From assembly GCF_019097595.1 (NCBI RefSeq), contig NC_080715.1:1604073-1668072 (forward strand): a stretch of DNA of 64,000 nt, in the 5' to 3' direction. The notes beneath the pieces were generated by a model. The model was given only the letters and a program-made list of their open reading frames with translations, did not search any database and was not told the DNA's origin. Source of the DNA: Hemibagrus wyckioides (lineage: Eukaryota; Chordata; Actinopteri; Siluriformes; Bagridae). Positions 1-14,528 of the stretch are shown here, piece after piece (the first letter of the stretch is position 1; every line of letters starts with the position of its first letter). A program made the translations under genes and the position numbers.

Positions 1-3000
1 GGACCACAACACAGCAAACTGGACTACAACACAGTGAACTGGACAACAACACAGCGAACTGGACCACAACACAGCAAACTGGAATACAACACAGTGAACT
101 GAACCACAACACAGCAAACTGGAATACAACACAGCGGACTGGACCACAACACAGGGAACTGGACCACAACACAGCAAACTGGACCACAACACAATGAAGT
201 GGTCCACAATACAGCGAACTGGACCACATCACAGTGAACTGGACAACAACACATGGAACTGGACAACAACACAACAAATTGGACCACAACACAGCAAACT
301 GGACCACAACACAGTGAACTGGTCCACAACACAGTGAACTGGACCACAACACAACAAATTGGACAACAACACAGTGAACTGGACGACAACACTGTGAACT
401 GGACCACAACACAGTGAACTGGACTACAACACAGCGAACTGGACCACAACACAGCAAACTGGACCACAACACAGCGAACTGGACAACAACACAGAAAACT
501 GGACCACAGCACCGCGAACTGGACCACAACACAGCGAACTGGACAACAACACAACAAATTGGACCACAACACAGCAAACTGGAATACAACACATCGAACT
601 GGACCACAACACAGCAAACTGCACTACAACACAGCAAATTGCACCACAACACAGCAAACTGGACTACAGTACAGCGAACTGGACTACAACACAGCGAACT
701 GGACCACAACATAGCGAATTGGACCAAAACACAGTGAACTGGACCACAACACAGGGAACTGGACCACAACACAGCAAACTGGACCACAACACAATGAAGT
801 GGTCCACAATACAGCGAACTGGACCACAACACAGTGAACTGGACAACAACACATGGAACTGGACAACAACACAACAAATTGGACCACAACACAGCAAACT
901 GGACGACAACACAGTGAACTGGTCCACAACACAGTGAACTGGACCACAACACAACAAATTGGACAACAACACAGTGAACTGGACGACAACACTGTGAACT
1001 GGACCACAACACAGTGAACTGGACTACAACACAGCGAACTGGACCACAACACAGCAAACTGGACCACAACACAGCGAACTGGACCACAACACAACAAACT
1101 GGACAATAACACAGTGAACTGGAGCACAACACAACAAACTGCAATACAACACAGCAAATTGGAATACAACACAGCGAACTGGACAACAACACAGCAAATT
1201 GGAATACAACACAGCAAACTGGACTACAACACAGCGAACTGGACCACAACACAGCGAATTGGACCACAACACAGCAAACTGGACTACAACACAGCAAATT
1301 GGAATACAACACAGCAAACTGGACTACAACACAGCGAACTGGACCACAACACAGCGAACTGGACAACAACACAACAAATTGGACGACAACACAACAAACT
1401 GGACTATAATACAGTGAACTGGAGCACAACACAGCAATCTGCACTACAACACAGCAAATTGGACCACAACACAGCAAACTGGAATACAACACAGCGAACT
1501 GGACAACAAAACAATGAATTGGACCACAACACAGCAAACTGGAATACAACACATCGAAATGGACCACAACACAGCAAACTGCACCACAACACAGCAAACT
1601 GGACTACAACACAGCGAACTGGACTACAACACAGCGAACTGGACCACAACACAGCGAACTGGACCACAACACAGCAAACTGGACCATAACACAGCAAACT
1701 GGACTACAATACAGCAAACTGGACCACAACACAGCGAAATGGACCAAAACACAGCAAACTGGACAACAACACAAGAAATTGGACCACAACACAGCAAACT
1801 GGACTACAACACAGTGAACTGGACAACAACACAGCGAACTGGACCACAACACAGCAAACTGGAATACAACACAGCGAACTGGACGACAACACAGGGAACT
1901 GGACCACAACACAGCAAACTGCACTACAACTCAACAAATTGGACCACAACACAGCGAATTGGACGAGAACACAGTGAACTGGACCACAACACAGTGAACT
2001 GGACCACAACACAGCAAACTGGACAACAACACAGCGAACTGTACCACAACACAGGGATCTGGACAACAACACAACAAAATGGACCACAACACAGCAAACT
2101 GGACTACAACACAGTGAACTGGACAACAACACAGCGAACTGGACCACAACACAGCAAACTGGAATACAACACAGTGAACTGAACCACAACACAGCAAACT
2201 GGAATACAACACAGCGGACTGGACCACAACACAGGGAACTGGACCACAACACAGCAAACTGGACCACAACACAATGAAGTGGTCCACAATACAGCGAACT
2301 GGACCACATCACAGTGAACTGGACAACAACACATGGAACTGGACAACAACACAACAAATTGGACCACAACACAGCAAACTGGACCACAACACAGTGAACT
2401 GGTCCACAACACAGTGAACTGGACCACAACACAACAAATTGGACAACAACACAGTGAACTGGACGACAACACTGTGAACTGGACCACAACACAGTGAACT
2501 GGACTACAACACAGCGAACTGGACCACAACACAGCAAACTGGACCACAACACAGCAAACTGGACCACAACACAGCGAACTGGACCACAACACAGCAAACT
2601 GGACCACAACACAGCGAACTGGACAACAACACAGAAAACTGGACCACAGCACCGCGAACTGGACCACAACACAGCGAACTGGACAACAACACAACAAATT
2701 GGACCACAACACAGCAAACTGGAATACAACACATCGAACTGGACCACAACACAGCAAACTGCACTACAACACAGCAAATTGCACCACAACACAGCAAACT
2801 GGACTACAGTACAGCGAACTGGACTACAACACAGCGAACTGGACCACAACATAGCGAATTGGACCAAAACACAGTGAACTGGACCACAACACAGGGAACT
2901 GGACCACAACACAGCAAACTGGACCACAACACAATGAAGTGGTCCACAATACAGCGAACTGGACCACAACACAGTGAACTGGACAACAACACATGGAACT

Positions 3001-6000
3001 GGACAACAACACAACAAATTGGACCACAACACAGCAAACTGGACCACAACACAGTGAACTGGTCCACAACACAGTGAACTGGACCACAACACAACAAATT
3101 GGACAACAACACAGTGAACTGGACGACAACACTGTGAACTGGACCACAACACAGTGAACTGGACTACAACACAGCGAACTGGACCACAACACAGCAAACT
3201 GGCCCACAACACAGCGAACTGGACCACAACACAACAAACTGGACAATAACACAGTGAACTGGAGCACAACACAACAAACTGCAATACAACACAGCAAATT
3301 GGAATACAACACAGCGAACTGGACAACAACACAGCAAATTGGAATACAACACAGCAAACTGGACTACAACACAGCGAACTGGACCACAACACAGCGAATT
3401 GGACCACAACACAGCAAACTGGACTACAACACAGCAAATTGGAATACAACACAGCAAACTGGACTACAACACAGCGAACTGGACCACAACACAGCGAACT
3501 GGACAACAACACAACAAATTGGACGACAACACAACAAACTGGACTATAATACAGTGAACTGGAGCACAACACAGCAATCTGCACTACAACACAGCAAATT
3601 GGACCACAACACAGCAAACTGGAATACAACACAGCGAACTGGACAACAACACAATGAATTGGACCACAACACAGCAAACTGGAATACAACACATCGAAAT
3701 GGACCACAACACAGCAAACTGCACCACAACACAGCAAACTGGACTACAACACAGCGAACTGGACTACAACACAGCGAACTGGACCACAACATAGCGAATT
3801 GGACCAAAACACAGTGAACTGGACCACAACACAGCAAACTAGACAACAACACAACAAATTGGTCCACAACACAACAAACTGGACAATAACACAGTGAACT
3901 GGAGCACAACACAACAAACTGCACTACAACACAGCAAATTGGAATACAACACAGCGAACTGGACAACAACACAGCAAATTGGAATACAACACAGCAAACT
4001 GGACTACAACACAGCGAACTGGACCACAACACAGCGAACTGGACCACAACACAGCGAATTGGACCACAACACAGCAAACTGGACTACAACACAGCAAATT
4101 GGAATACAACACAGCAAACTGGACTACAACACAGCGAACTGGACCACAACACAGCGAATTGGACCACAACACAGCAAACTGGACCACAACACAGCGAACT
4201 GGACATCAACACAGCGAACTGGTCAACAACACAACAAATTGGACCACAACACAGCAAACTGGACTACAGTACAGCGAACTGGACCACAACACAGCGAACT
4301 GGACAACAACACAACAAATTGGACCACAACAAAACAAACTGGACTATAATACAATGAACTGGAGCACAACACAGCAATCTGCACTACAACACAGCAAATT
4401 GGACCACAACACAGCAAACTGGAATACAACACAGCGAACTGGACAACAACACAATGAATTGGACCACAGCACAGCAAACTGGACCAAAACACAGTGAACT
4501 GGTCCACAACACAGTGAACTGGACCACAACACAACAAATAGGACAACAACACAGTGAACTGGACGACAACACTGTGAACTGGACCACAACACAGCAAACT
4601 GGACCACAACACGATGAAGTGGTCCACAATACAGCGAACTGGACCACAACACAGTGAACTGGACAACAACACATGGAACTGGACAACAACACAACAAATT
4701 GGACCACAACACAGCAAACTGGACCACAACACAGTGAACTGGTCCAAAACACAGTGAACTGGACAACAACACAGCGAACTGGACCACAACACAGCAAACT
4801 GGAATACAACACAGCGAACTGGACCACAACACAGGGAACTGGACCACAACACAGTGAACTGGACCACAACACAGCAAACTGCACTACAACTCAACAAATT
4901 GGACCACAACACAGCAAACTGGACAATAACACAGTGAACTGGACCACAACACAGAAAAATGGACCACAACACAGCGAACTGGACCACAACACAGCGAACT
5001 GTACCACAACACAGGGATCTGGACAACAACACAACAAATTGGACCATAACACAGCAAACTGGAATAAAACACAGGGAACTAGACGACAACACAGAAAACT
5101 GGACCACAACACAGCAAACTGGAATACAACACAGTGAACTGAACCACAACACAGCAAACTGGAATACAACACAGTGGACTGGACCACAACACAGGGAACT
5201 GGACCACAACACAGCAAACTGGACCACAACACAATGAAGTGGTCCACAATACAGCGAACTGGACCACATCACAGTGAACTGGACAACAACACATGGAACT
5301 GGACAACAACACAACAAATTGGACCACAACACAGCAAACTGGACCACAACACAGTGAACTGGTCCACAACACAGTGAACTGGACCACAACACAACAAATT
5401 GGACAACAACACAGTGAACTGGACGACAACACTGTGAACTGGACCACAACACAGTGAACTGGACTACAACACAGCGAACTGGACCACAACACAGCAAACT
5501 GGACCACAACACAGCGAACTGGACCACAACACAGCAAACTGGACCACAACACAGCGAACTGGACTACAACACAGCAAACTGGTCCACAACACAGCAAACT
5601 GGACTACAACACAGTGAACTGGACAACAACACAGAAAACTGGACCACAGCACCGCGAACTGGACCACAACACAGCGAACTGGACAACAACACAACAAATT
5701 GGACCACAACACAGCAAACTGGAATACAACACATCGAACTGGACCACAACACAGCAAACTGCACTACAACACAGCAAATTGCACCACAACACAGCAAACT
5801 GGACTAGAGTACAGCGAACTGGACTACAACACAGCGAACTGGACCACAACATAGCGAATTGGACCAAAACACAGTGAACTGGACCACAACACAGGGAACT
5901 GGACCACAACACAGCAAACTGGACCACAACACAATGAAGTGGTCCACAATACAGCGAACTGGACCACAACACAGTGAACTGGACAACAACACATGGAACT

Positions 6001-9000
6001 GGACAACAACACAACAAATTGGACCACAACACAGCAAACTGGACCACAACACAGTGAACTGGTCCACAACACAGTGAACTGGACCACAACACAACAAATT
6101 GGACAACAACACAGTGAACTGGACGACAACACTGTGAACTGGACCACAACACAGTGAACTGGACTACAACACAGCGAACTGGACCACAACACAGCAAACT
6201 GGACCACAACACAGCGAACTGGACCACAACACAACAAACTGGACAATAACACAGTGAACTGGAGCACAACACAACAAACTGCACTACAACACAGCAAATT
6301 GGAATACAACACAGCGAACTGGACAACAACACAGCAAATTGGAATACAACACAGCAAACTGGACTACAACACAGCGAACTGGACCACAACACAGCGAATT
6401 GGACCACAACACAGCAAACTGGACCACAACACAGCGAACTGGACATCAACACAGCGAACTGGTCAACAACACAACAAATTGGACCACAACACAGCAAACT
6501 GGACTACAGTACAGCGAACTGGACCACAACACAGCGAACTGGACAACAACACAACAAATTGGACGACAACACAACAAACTGGACTATAATACAGTGAACT
6601 GGAGCACAACACAGCAATCTGCACTACAACACAGCAAATTGGACCACAACACAGCAAACTGGAATACAACACAGCGAACTGGACAACAACACAATGAATT
6701 GGACCACAACACAGCAAACTGGAATACAACACATCGAACTGGACCACAACACAGCAAACTGCACCACAACACAGCAAACTGGACTACAACACAGCGAACT
6801 GGACTACAACACAGCGAACTGGACCACAACATAGCGAATTGGACCAAAACACAGTGAACTGGACCACAACACAGCAAACTAGACAACAACACAACAAATT
6901 GGACCACAACACAACAAACTGGACAATAACACAGTGAACTGGAGCACAACACAACAAACTGCACTACAACACAGCAAATTGGAATACAACACAGCGAACT
7001 GGACAACAACACAGCAAATTGGAATACAACACAGCAAACTGGACTACAACACAGCGAACTGGACCACAACACAGCGAACTGGACCACAACACAGCGAATT
7101 GGACCACAACACAGCAAACTGGACTACAACACAGCAAATTGGAATACAACACAGCAAACTGGACTACAACACAGCGAACTGGACCACAACACAGCGAATT
7201 GGACCACAACACAGCAAACTGGACCACAACACAGCGAACTGGACATCAACACAGCGAACTGGTCAACAACACAACAAATTGGACCGCAACACAGCAAACT
7301 GGACTACAGTACAGCGAACTGGACCACAACACAGCGAACTGGACAACAACACAACAAATTGGACGACAACACAACAAACTGGACTATAATACAGTGAACT
7401 GGAGCACAACACAGCAATCTGCACTACAACACAGCAAATTGGACCACAACACATCAAACTGGAATACAACACAGCGAACTGGACAACAACACAATGAATT
7501 GGACCACAGCACAGCAAACTGGACCACAACACAGTGAACTGGTCCACAACACAGTGAACTGGACCACAACACAACAAATTGGACAACAACACAGTGAACT
7601 GGACGACAACACTGTGAACTGGACCACAACACAGCAAACTGGATCACAACACGATGAAGTGGTCCACAATACAGCGAACTGGACCACAACACAGTGAACT
7701 GGACAACAACACATGGAACTGGACAACAACACAACAAATTGGACCACAACACAGCAAACTGGACCACAACACAGTGAACTGGTCCACAACACAGTGAACT
7801 GGACCACAACACAACAAATTGGACAACAACACAGTGAACTGGACGACAACACTGTGAACTGGACCACAACACAGTGAACTGGACTACAACACAGCGAACT
7901 GGACCACAACACAGCAAACTGGACCACAACACAGCGAACTGGACCACAACACAACAAACTGGACAATAACACAGTGAACTGGAGCACAACACAACAAACT
8001 GCACTACAACACAGCAAATTGGAATACAACACAGCGAACTGGACAACAACACAGCAAATTGGAATACAACACAGCAAACTGGACTACAACACAGCGAACT
8101 GGACCACAACACAGCGAATTGGACCACAACACAGCAAACTGGACTACAACACAGCAAATTGGAATACAACACAGCAAACTGGACTACAACACAGCGAACT
8201 GGACCACAACACAGCGAATTGGACCACAACACAGCAAACTGGACCACAACACAGCGAACTGGACATCAACACAGCGAACTGGTCAACAACACAACAAATT
8301 GGACCACAACACAGCAAACTGGACTACAGTACAGCGAACTGGACCACAACACAGCGAACTGGACAACAACACAACAAATTGGACGACAACACAACAAACT
8401 GGACTATAATACAGTGAACTGGAGCACAACACAGCAATCTGCACTACAACACAGCAAATTGGACCACAACACAACAAACTGGACAATAACACAGTGAACT
8501 GGAGCACAACACAACAAACTGCACTACAACACAGCAAATTGGAATACAACACAGCGAACTGGACAACAACACAGCAAATTGGAATACAACACAGCGAACT
8601 GGACTACAACACAGCGAACTGGACCACAACATAGCGAATTGGACCAAAACACAGTGAACTGGACCACAACACAGCAAACTAGACAACAACACAACAAATT
8701 GGACCACAACACAACAAACTGGACAATAACACAGTGAACTGGAGCACAACACAACAAACTGCACTACAACACAGCAAATTGGAATACAACACAGCGAACT
8801 GGACAACAACACAGCAAATTGGAATACAACACAGCAAACTGGACTACAACACAGCGAACTGGACCACAACACAGCGAACTGGACCACAACACAGCGAATT
8901 GGACCACAACACAGCAAACTGGACTACAACACAGCAAATTGGAATACAACACAGCAAACTGGACTACAACACAGCGAACTGGACCACAACACAGCGAATT

Positions 9001-11200
9001 GGACCACAACACAGCAAACTGGACCACAACACAGCGAACTGGACATCAACACAGCGAACTGGTCAACAACACAACAAATTGGACCACAACACAGCAAACT
9101 GGACTACAGTACAGCAAACTGGACCACAACACAGCGAACTGGACAACAACACAACAAATTGGACCACAACAAAACAAACTGGACTATAATACAGTGAACT
9201 GGAGCACAACACAGCAATCTGCACTACAACACAGCAAATTGGACCACAACACAGCAAACTGGAATACAACACAGCGAACTGGACAACAACACAATGAATT
9301 GGACCACAGCACAGCAAACTGGACCAAAACACAGTGAACTGGTCCACAACACAGTGAACTGGACCACAACACAACAAATTGGACAACAACACAGTGAACT
9401 GGACCACAACACAGTGAACTGGACTACAACACAGCGAACTGGACCACAACACAGCAAACTAGACCACAACACAGCGAACTGGACCACAACACAGCATACT
9501 GGACCACAACACAGCAAACTGGACCACAACACAGCAAACTGGACTACAACACAGCAAACTAGACAACAACACAACAAATTGGACCACAACACAACAAACT
9601 GGACATTAACACAGTGAACTGGAGCACAACACAACAAACTGGACAACAACACAGCAAATTGGAATACAACACAGCAAACTGGACAACAACACAGCAAATT
9701 GGAATACAACACAGCAAACTGGACTACAACACAGCAAATTGGAATACAACACAGCAAACTGGACTACAACACAGCGAACTGGACCACAACACAGCGAACT
9801 GGACATCAACACAGAGAACTGGTCAACAACACAACAAACTGGACCACAACACAGCAAACTGGACTACAGTACAGCGAACTGGACCACAACACAGCGAACT
9901 GGACAACAACACAACAAATTGGACCACAACACAACAAACTGGACTATAATACAGTGAACTGGAGCACAACACAGCAATCTGCACTACAACACAGCAAATT
10001 GGACCACAACACAGCAAACTGGAATACAACACAGCGAACTGGACAACAACACAATGAATTGGACCACAACACAGCAAACTGGACTACAGTACAGCGAACT
10101 GGACCACAGTACAGCGAACTGGACCACAACACAGCGAACTGGACAAAAACACAACAAATTGGACCACAACACAACAAACTGGACAATAACACAGTGAACT
10201 GGACCACAACACAGCAAACTGCACTACAACACAGCAAATTGGAATACAACACAGTGAACTGGAATACAACACAGTGAACTGGACAACAACACAACGAATT
10301 GGACCACAACATAGCAAATTGGACTACAACACAGTGAACTGAACCACAACACAGCAAACTGCACTACAACACAGCAAATTGGACCACAACACAGCAAACT
10401 GGAATACAACACAGCGAACTGGACAACAACACAACAAATTGGACCACAACACAGCGAACTGGACCACAACACAGCAATCTGGACCACAACACAGTGAACT
10501 GGACCACAACACAGCGAACTGGTCAACAACACAACAAATTGGACCACAACACAGCAAACTGGACTACAGTACAGCGAACTGGACCACAACACAGCGAACT
10601 GGACAACAACACAACAAATTGGACCACACCACAGCAAACTGGACTACAACACAACGAACTGGACCACAACACAGCGAACTGGACTACAACACAGCGAACT
10701 GGACCACAACACAGCAATCTGGACAACACCACAGCGAACTGGACCACAACACAGCAAACTGCACTACAACACAGCAAATTGGACAACAACACAACGAATT
10801 GGACCACAACACAGCGAACTGGACTACAACACAGCGAACTGGACCACAACACAGCAATCTGGACCACAACACAGTGAACTGGACCACAACACAGCGAACT
10901 GGACAACAACACAACGAATTGGACCACAACACAGCGAACTGGACTACAACACAGCGAACAGGACCACAACACAGCAATCTGGACCACAACACAGCGAATT
11001 GGACTAGAACACAGTGAACTGGACCACAACACAGTGAACTGGACCACAACACAGCGAACTGGACAACAACTCAACAAATTGGACCACAACACAGCGAATT
11101 GGACGAGAACACAGTGAACTGGACCACAACACAGCAAACTGGACAACAACACAGTGAACTGGACCACAACACAGCAAACTGGACCATAACACCATAAAAC
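1..11200. repeat. 20-bp minisatellite array, about 560 units
   Basis: The array consists of tandem copies of a 20-bp unit with consensus GGACCACAACACAGCAAACT. Every unit I inspected is exactly 20 bp, so the register is unbroken from base 1 to about 11200; the last unit is degenerate. Variation is confined mostly to bases 4-6 (acc, aca, act, aat) and to bases 14-15 (CG, CA, TG). Because 20 is not a multiple of 3, each strand reads a 20-residue period through all frames, which produces long frames such as a 677-residue Cys/Val-rich one on the minus strand. These look artefactual: they have no signal, no domain, and are open on both strands. The array is already under way at base 1, so its full length is unknown. 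Confidence 0.97.
2081..3780. repeat. Higher-order duplication within the 20-bp array
   Basis: Bases 2081-3780 repeat bases 1-1640 unit for unit with only a few substitutions. The offset is 2080 bp up to about base 460 and 2140 bp after that, because three extra units lie at about 2541-2600. A third related copy begins near 5101. Another block (about 3544-4349) recurs at 6584-7389 with a 3040-bp offset and partly again at 8734-9189. The array therefore grew by duplication of multi-kilobase blocks as well as single units. Confidence 0.85.
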
Positions 11201-11239
11201 ATCTGTGTGTTTAAAACAAGATCAACTTTTACCAAGTTC

Positions 11240-11449
11240 TTGTTTATCTGTCTCTCTGTTTGTCTCTCTATCATGATCGGTCACTGTTTCCGTATGTCTC
11301 TTTCTAGTTCTGTATTTCTGTCTCTCTCTCTCTATCTGTCTTTCTAGCCATCTCTCTGTCCATCTCTCTGTCTGTCTCCCTGTCTGTCTATCTATCTGGC
11401 TCTCTGTCTGTCTCTCTATCTGTCTCTGTTTGTCACTCTATATGTCTGC

Positions 11450-11483
<34 letters not shown>

Positions 11484-11722
11484 GGCTCTCTGTCTGTCTC
11501 TCACTCTGTCCTCTTCTCTGCCTGTCTCTCTATCTGTCTCCCTGTCTGTTTCTCTATCATGATCAGTCACTGTTTCTGTCTGTCTCTCTCATATTATCTA
11601 GTTCTCTCTCATTGTCTCTGTCTTTATCTGTCTTGTTATTATATGTCTATACCTGTTTGTCTATCATCTGTCATTCTTTCTTTCTTCATTTCTTTCTGTC
11701 TGTCTCCATAACCCTGAACAGT

Positions 11723-11792
<70 letters not shown>
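11240..11792. repeat. TCTG/TCTA-rich simple repeat with a pure TCTA tract
   Basis: This is pyrimidine-rich tetranucleotide sequence of mixed TCTG, TCTC and TCTA. It ends in an uninterrupted TCTA run of about 70 bp at 11723-11792. It starts almost directly after the 20-bp array. Short open frames here are low-complexity Ser/Leu/Cys translations and are not credible genes. Confidence 0.95.
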
Positions 11793-11960
11793 GGTGTTCA
11801 GTTACTGTGTGATGTAAATGTAATTAAAGTTAAACAGCTCCCCCTGGTGGCTGTGGACTATAACACTCAAAGGCACACATGCTAAGCTCAAACATCTCAA
11901 CGATGATGTCCTTTTATTTTTACACAAATCACCTGCTGGTTTAAATGTACTGACTCTCCT

Positions 11961-12100
11961 ACAGATTATATCTGATGAGTTCTCAGCCCTGAGGTTCTGT
12001 TTTGTAGAAGATCTTGCTCCACTTCTCCATGCAGAACATTTTGAGTTCTCTGTAAACGGTTTTGTTGAGGCGTCTCTGGAACACTCACAATTCCTTTCTG
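11961..12100 (-). pseudogene. Possible C-terminal scrap of a Tc1/mariner transposase
   Basis: On the minus strand one frame reads LNKTVYRELKMFCMEKWSKI and stops soon after. The ELxxFCxEEW-like pattern resembles the C-terminal part of Tc1-family transposases. Upstream of it, a different frame stays open for about 100 codons but shows no family I recognise. No terminal inverted repeats or catalytic residues were seen. If it is a transposon it is a short dead fragment; it could equally be chance. Confidence 0.28.
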
Positions 12101-12324
12101 TTTAACTTTATTCTTAATGATAAAAAAATATTGATGTTTGTACACTCCTTTTATTCTTAGGCCTAAGTGCAGGAGTAAATTTCCAAGAAATTTTGGCACC
12201 AAACCTTTACTCTGATCTTCTCGCTTTGATCTAAAAAGATCCTGGAACTCAGGAACATTCACGATGCTATCTATCATTCTTCACAAGAATTACAAACAGC
12301 TCCAACGTTTCACTGGTCCACTAC

Positions 12325-12386
12325 TGTGTGTGTGTGTGTGTGTGTGTGTCTAGTTCAAACATAAGAATAACACACACACACACACA
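12325..12386. repeat. GT and CA microsatellites
   Basis: A GT run at 12325-12349 is followed after about 20 bp by a CA run at 12371-12386. The two are complementary and could form a small hairpin. Confidence 0.95.
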
Positions 12387-12488
12387 GTGTAGGTGGTAAT
12401 GAATGTGATTAGGTAGATCTAGGTGTTTTAAGGGCAGCTTGATGTGAAGAAACACTGATTAAATATCAAACACTACACATCTCTAACA

Positions 12489-12733
12489 CACACCATCTCA
12501 AACTGTCTCACTGTCTCACATGGTCTCAAACTGTCTCACTCTCTTAAACAGTCTCAAATGGTCTCACAGTCTCAAACTGTCTCAGTCTCAAATTGCCTCA
12601 CTGTCTCAAACTGTCTCAGTCTTAAACTGTCTCACTGTCTCAAACTGCCTCACTGTCTCAAACTGTCTCACTGTCTCAAACTGTCTCACTGACTAAAACT
12701 GTCTCACTGTCTCAAACTGTCTCACTGTTAAAA
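12489..12733. repeat. 18-bp minisatellite
   Basis: Imperfect tandem copies of an 18-bp unit, CTCAAACTGTCTCACTGT, are built from two related halves (CTCAAACTGT and CTCACTGT). Unit length varies at the left end. It contains no gene. Confidence 0.9.
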
Positions 12734-13814
12734 TCACCAAAGAAATAAAACTGAAGTAAAGCTGTAGAATCCAGTGAAATCCCACATCAACACTGGGGGG
12801 AAACATGCAAAAAAAATCCACAGAGACAGAAACCTGAGCTGAGGGTCGAATCACTACACCACAATACACCCATACAAATAAACAAATAAACAAAAAAAAC
12901 AAAAAAAGGTAAATAATGCATATAACAATACAGTATATTATATAGCATAGTATATAGTAGCACTAATAAAAAAATAAAATAATACAAACTTTGAGTTCCT
13001 TTAAATCTTTATACATTCTGCTCACATCTGTACTCATTTAAAAATAGTTGTTAATAGGAAAAAATAAATAAACAAATAAATCCATATAAGGTCTAAATGG
13101 TGATTGTATTTTGATGAAGTTGTTGGATTTTCTCTCAGGCACATCATTATCTAAACGCTAACAGGATTTTCATCTCTTTAACCTGCGTGTCCGGCTTCAG
13201 TCTCCAATCTGAATGCTGGAATCTTTTGCACTCTGAGGTTCTGTGACATCATCCAGCTATTAACATTAACATTCCTCCACACACTGTAAACTCTGTCCTA
13301 GACAGTTAGCTCTCCATGTCCGATTATAGCATGAAGATCCTGTAACCATGGACCTCTGATGTGATTAATGACATCATTCTCACGTCATCAGTCGGCATGA
13401 TCCTCATGGAAACACAAACCTTCTCTAAAGCAAGCTCCAACCCTAACCCTTCACTTCTCTCGTACACGTAGCTGGTCCGTGAGTCTGCTGTCCTCCTACT
13501 GGTGGATTATAGAAGAGCGCAGTAGCATCACTCACACTCTGAGACTTCATCAGAGCTTCATCAGGATCAGTGTCTCACTCACACAACTCTATGGTCACAG
13601 TGGCAAAAACTCACATCACCATACTCATGTTCTCAGACCTCAGACCTCAGCTCTGGACTGAAACATTCCTGGATGGTGTGTGATTTATATTGTAGAGTGT
13701 AATAGATTTAATTAACAGTGAAGAGTGTGCATGAGACCGCAACTTCAAGACTTTAAGAAGGAGACCTTTGATGTGGGATGTTCATGATGCATGGCCAAAT
13801 GATTATAGCAGGTT

Positions 13815-13846
<32 letters not shown>

Positions 13847-14147
13847 GCAAAAGACTGATCAGAGGAAATGTGGTGATCCTGTCTGTTTATCTGATTGATC
13901 AGAGACAAGCAGACAAGACTCCCATCATGCTTTGCATTTGGCTGAGTGACAGGCCTTCATTACACCTGTGTGTTTTACTACCAGCAGGCAAAGACACAGC
14001 CTGGAACATTCCTCACCACGCGCTGTGTGTGTGGGTGTGTGTGTTTGTGTGTGTGTGTGCAAAGTGATCCCCCATTCAAATACTCAGCAGCCAAATTAGG
14101 AGCTTCTCTTAATAAATATATCGCCTGTGTAGGGTGTTAGAGGCTGT
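12734..14147. other. Unique intergenic sequence, no gene seen
   Basis: The left part is AT-rich, with no coding frame I can assign on either strand. It contains GT microsatellites at 13822-13847 and about 14021-14061. Short open frames are crossed by these microsatellites and have no recognisable domains. Confidence 0.7.
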
Positions 14148-14341
14148 CACTCTCTCTCTCTCTCTCTCTCCCTCTCTCACTTTCTCCCTCTCTCTTTTCA
14201 TTCCTCCCTCAGTCTCCGGCTACGCAAGGACAAATTCCTGGAAAAATCAGAGCCTGCACTGACTTGCTCAAGACAAAGGGAGTGTGTTCCTGCTCTAAAC
14301 AACACCTTTTTCCTCTCAGATGAGTAGCAGGGAGGGAGAGA

Positions 14342-14389
<48 letters not shown>

Positions 14390-14402
14390 AAGACAGACAG
14401 AC
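14148..14402. repeat. CT and GA tracts flanking a short unique segment
   Basis: A CT run at about 14149-14182 and a GA run at about 14335-14392 flank roughly 150 bp of non-repetitive DNA. The tracts are complementary and inverted. The long Ser/Leu translation of the minus strand is low complexity. Confidence 0.9.
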
Positions 14403-14528
14403 CCACAGGCCATGTTTGAGGCCAGTGGAAGGAAAATGTGAGACTATGTAGTGTTGATATAAATATTTAAACCCAAATTAAATAGTAGATTTTGTCTCAG
14501 TATTTAATCTTAATTACTACATGACACA

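Noticed and set aside
1704..3737. 677-codon Cys/Val/Leu-rich minus-strand open frame
   Set aside because: It is a translation of the 20-bp array in a stop-free orientation; comparable frames exist on the plus strand and in other registers, with no signal, domain or splice context.
1..11200. CRISPR-like array
   Set aside because: There are no unique spacers between conserved repeats; the 20-bp units are directly head to tail, and the genome is a vertebrate.
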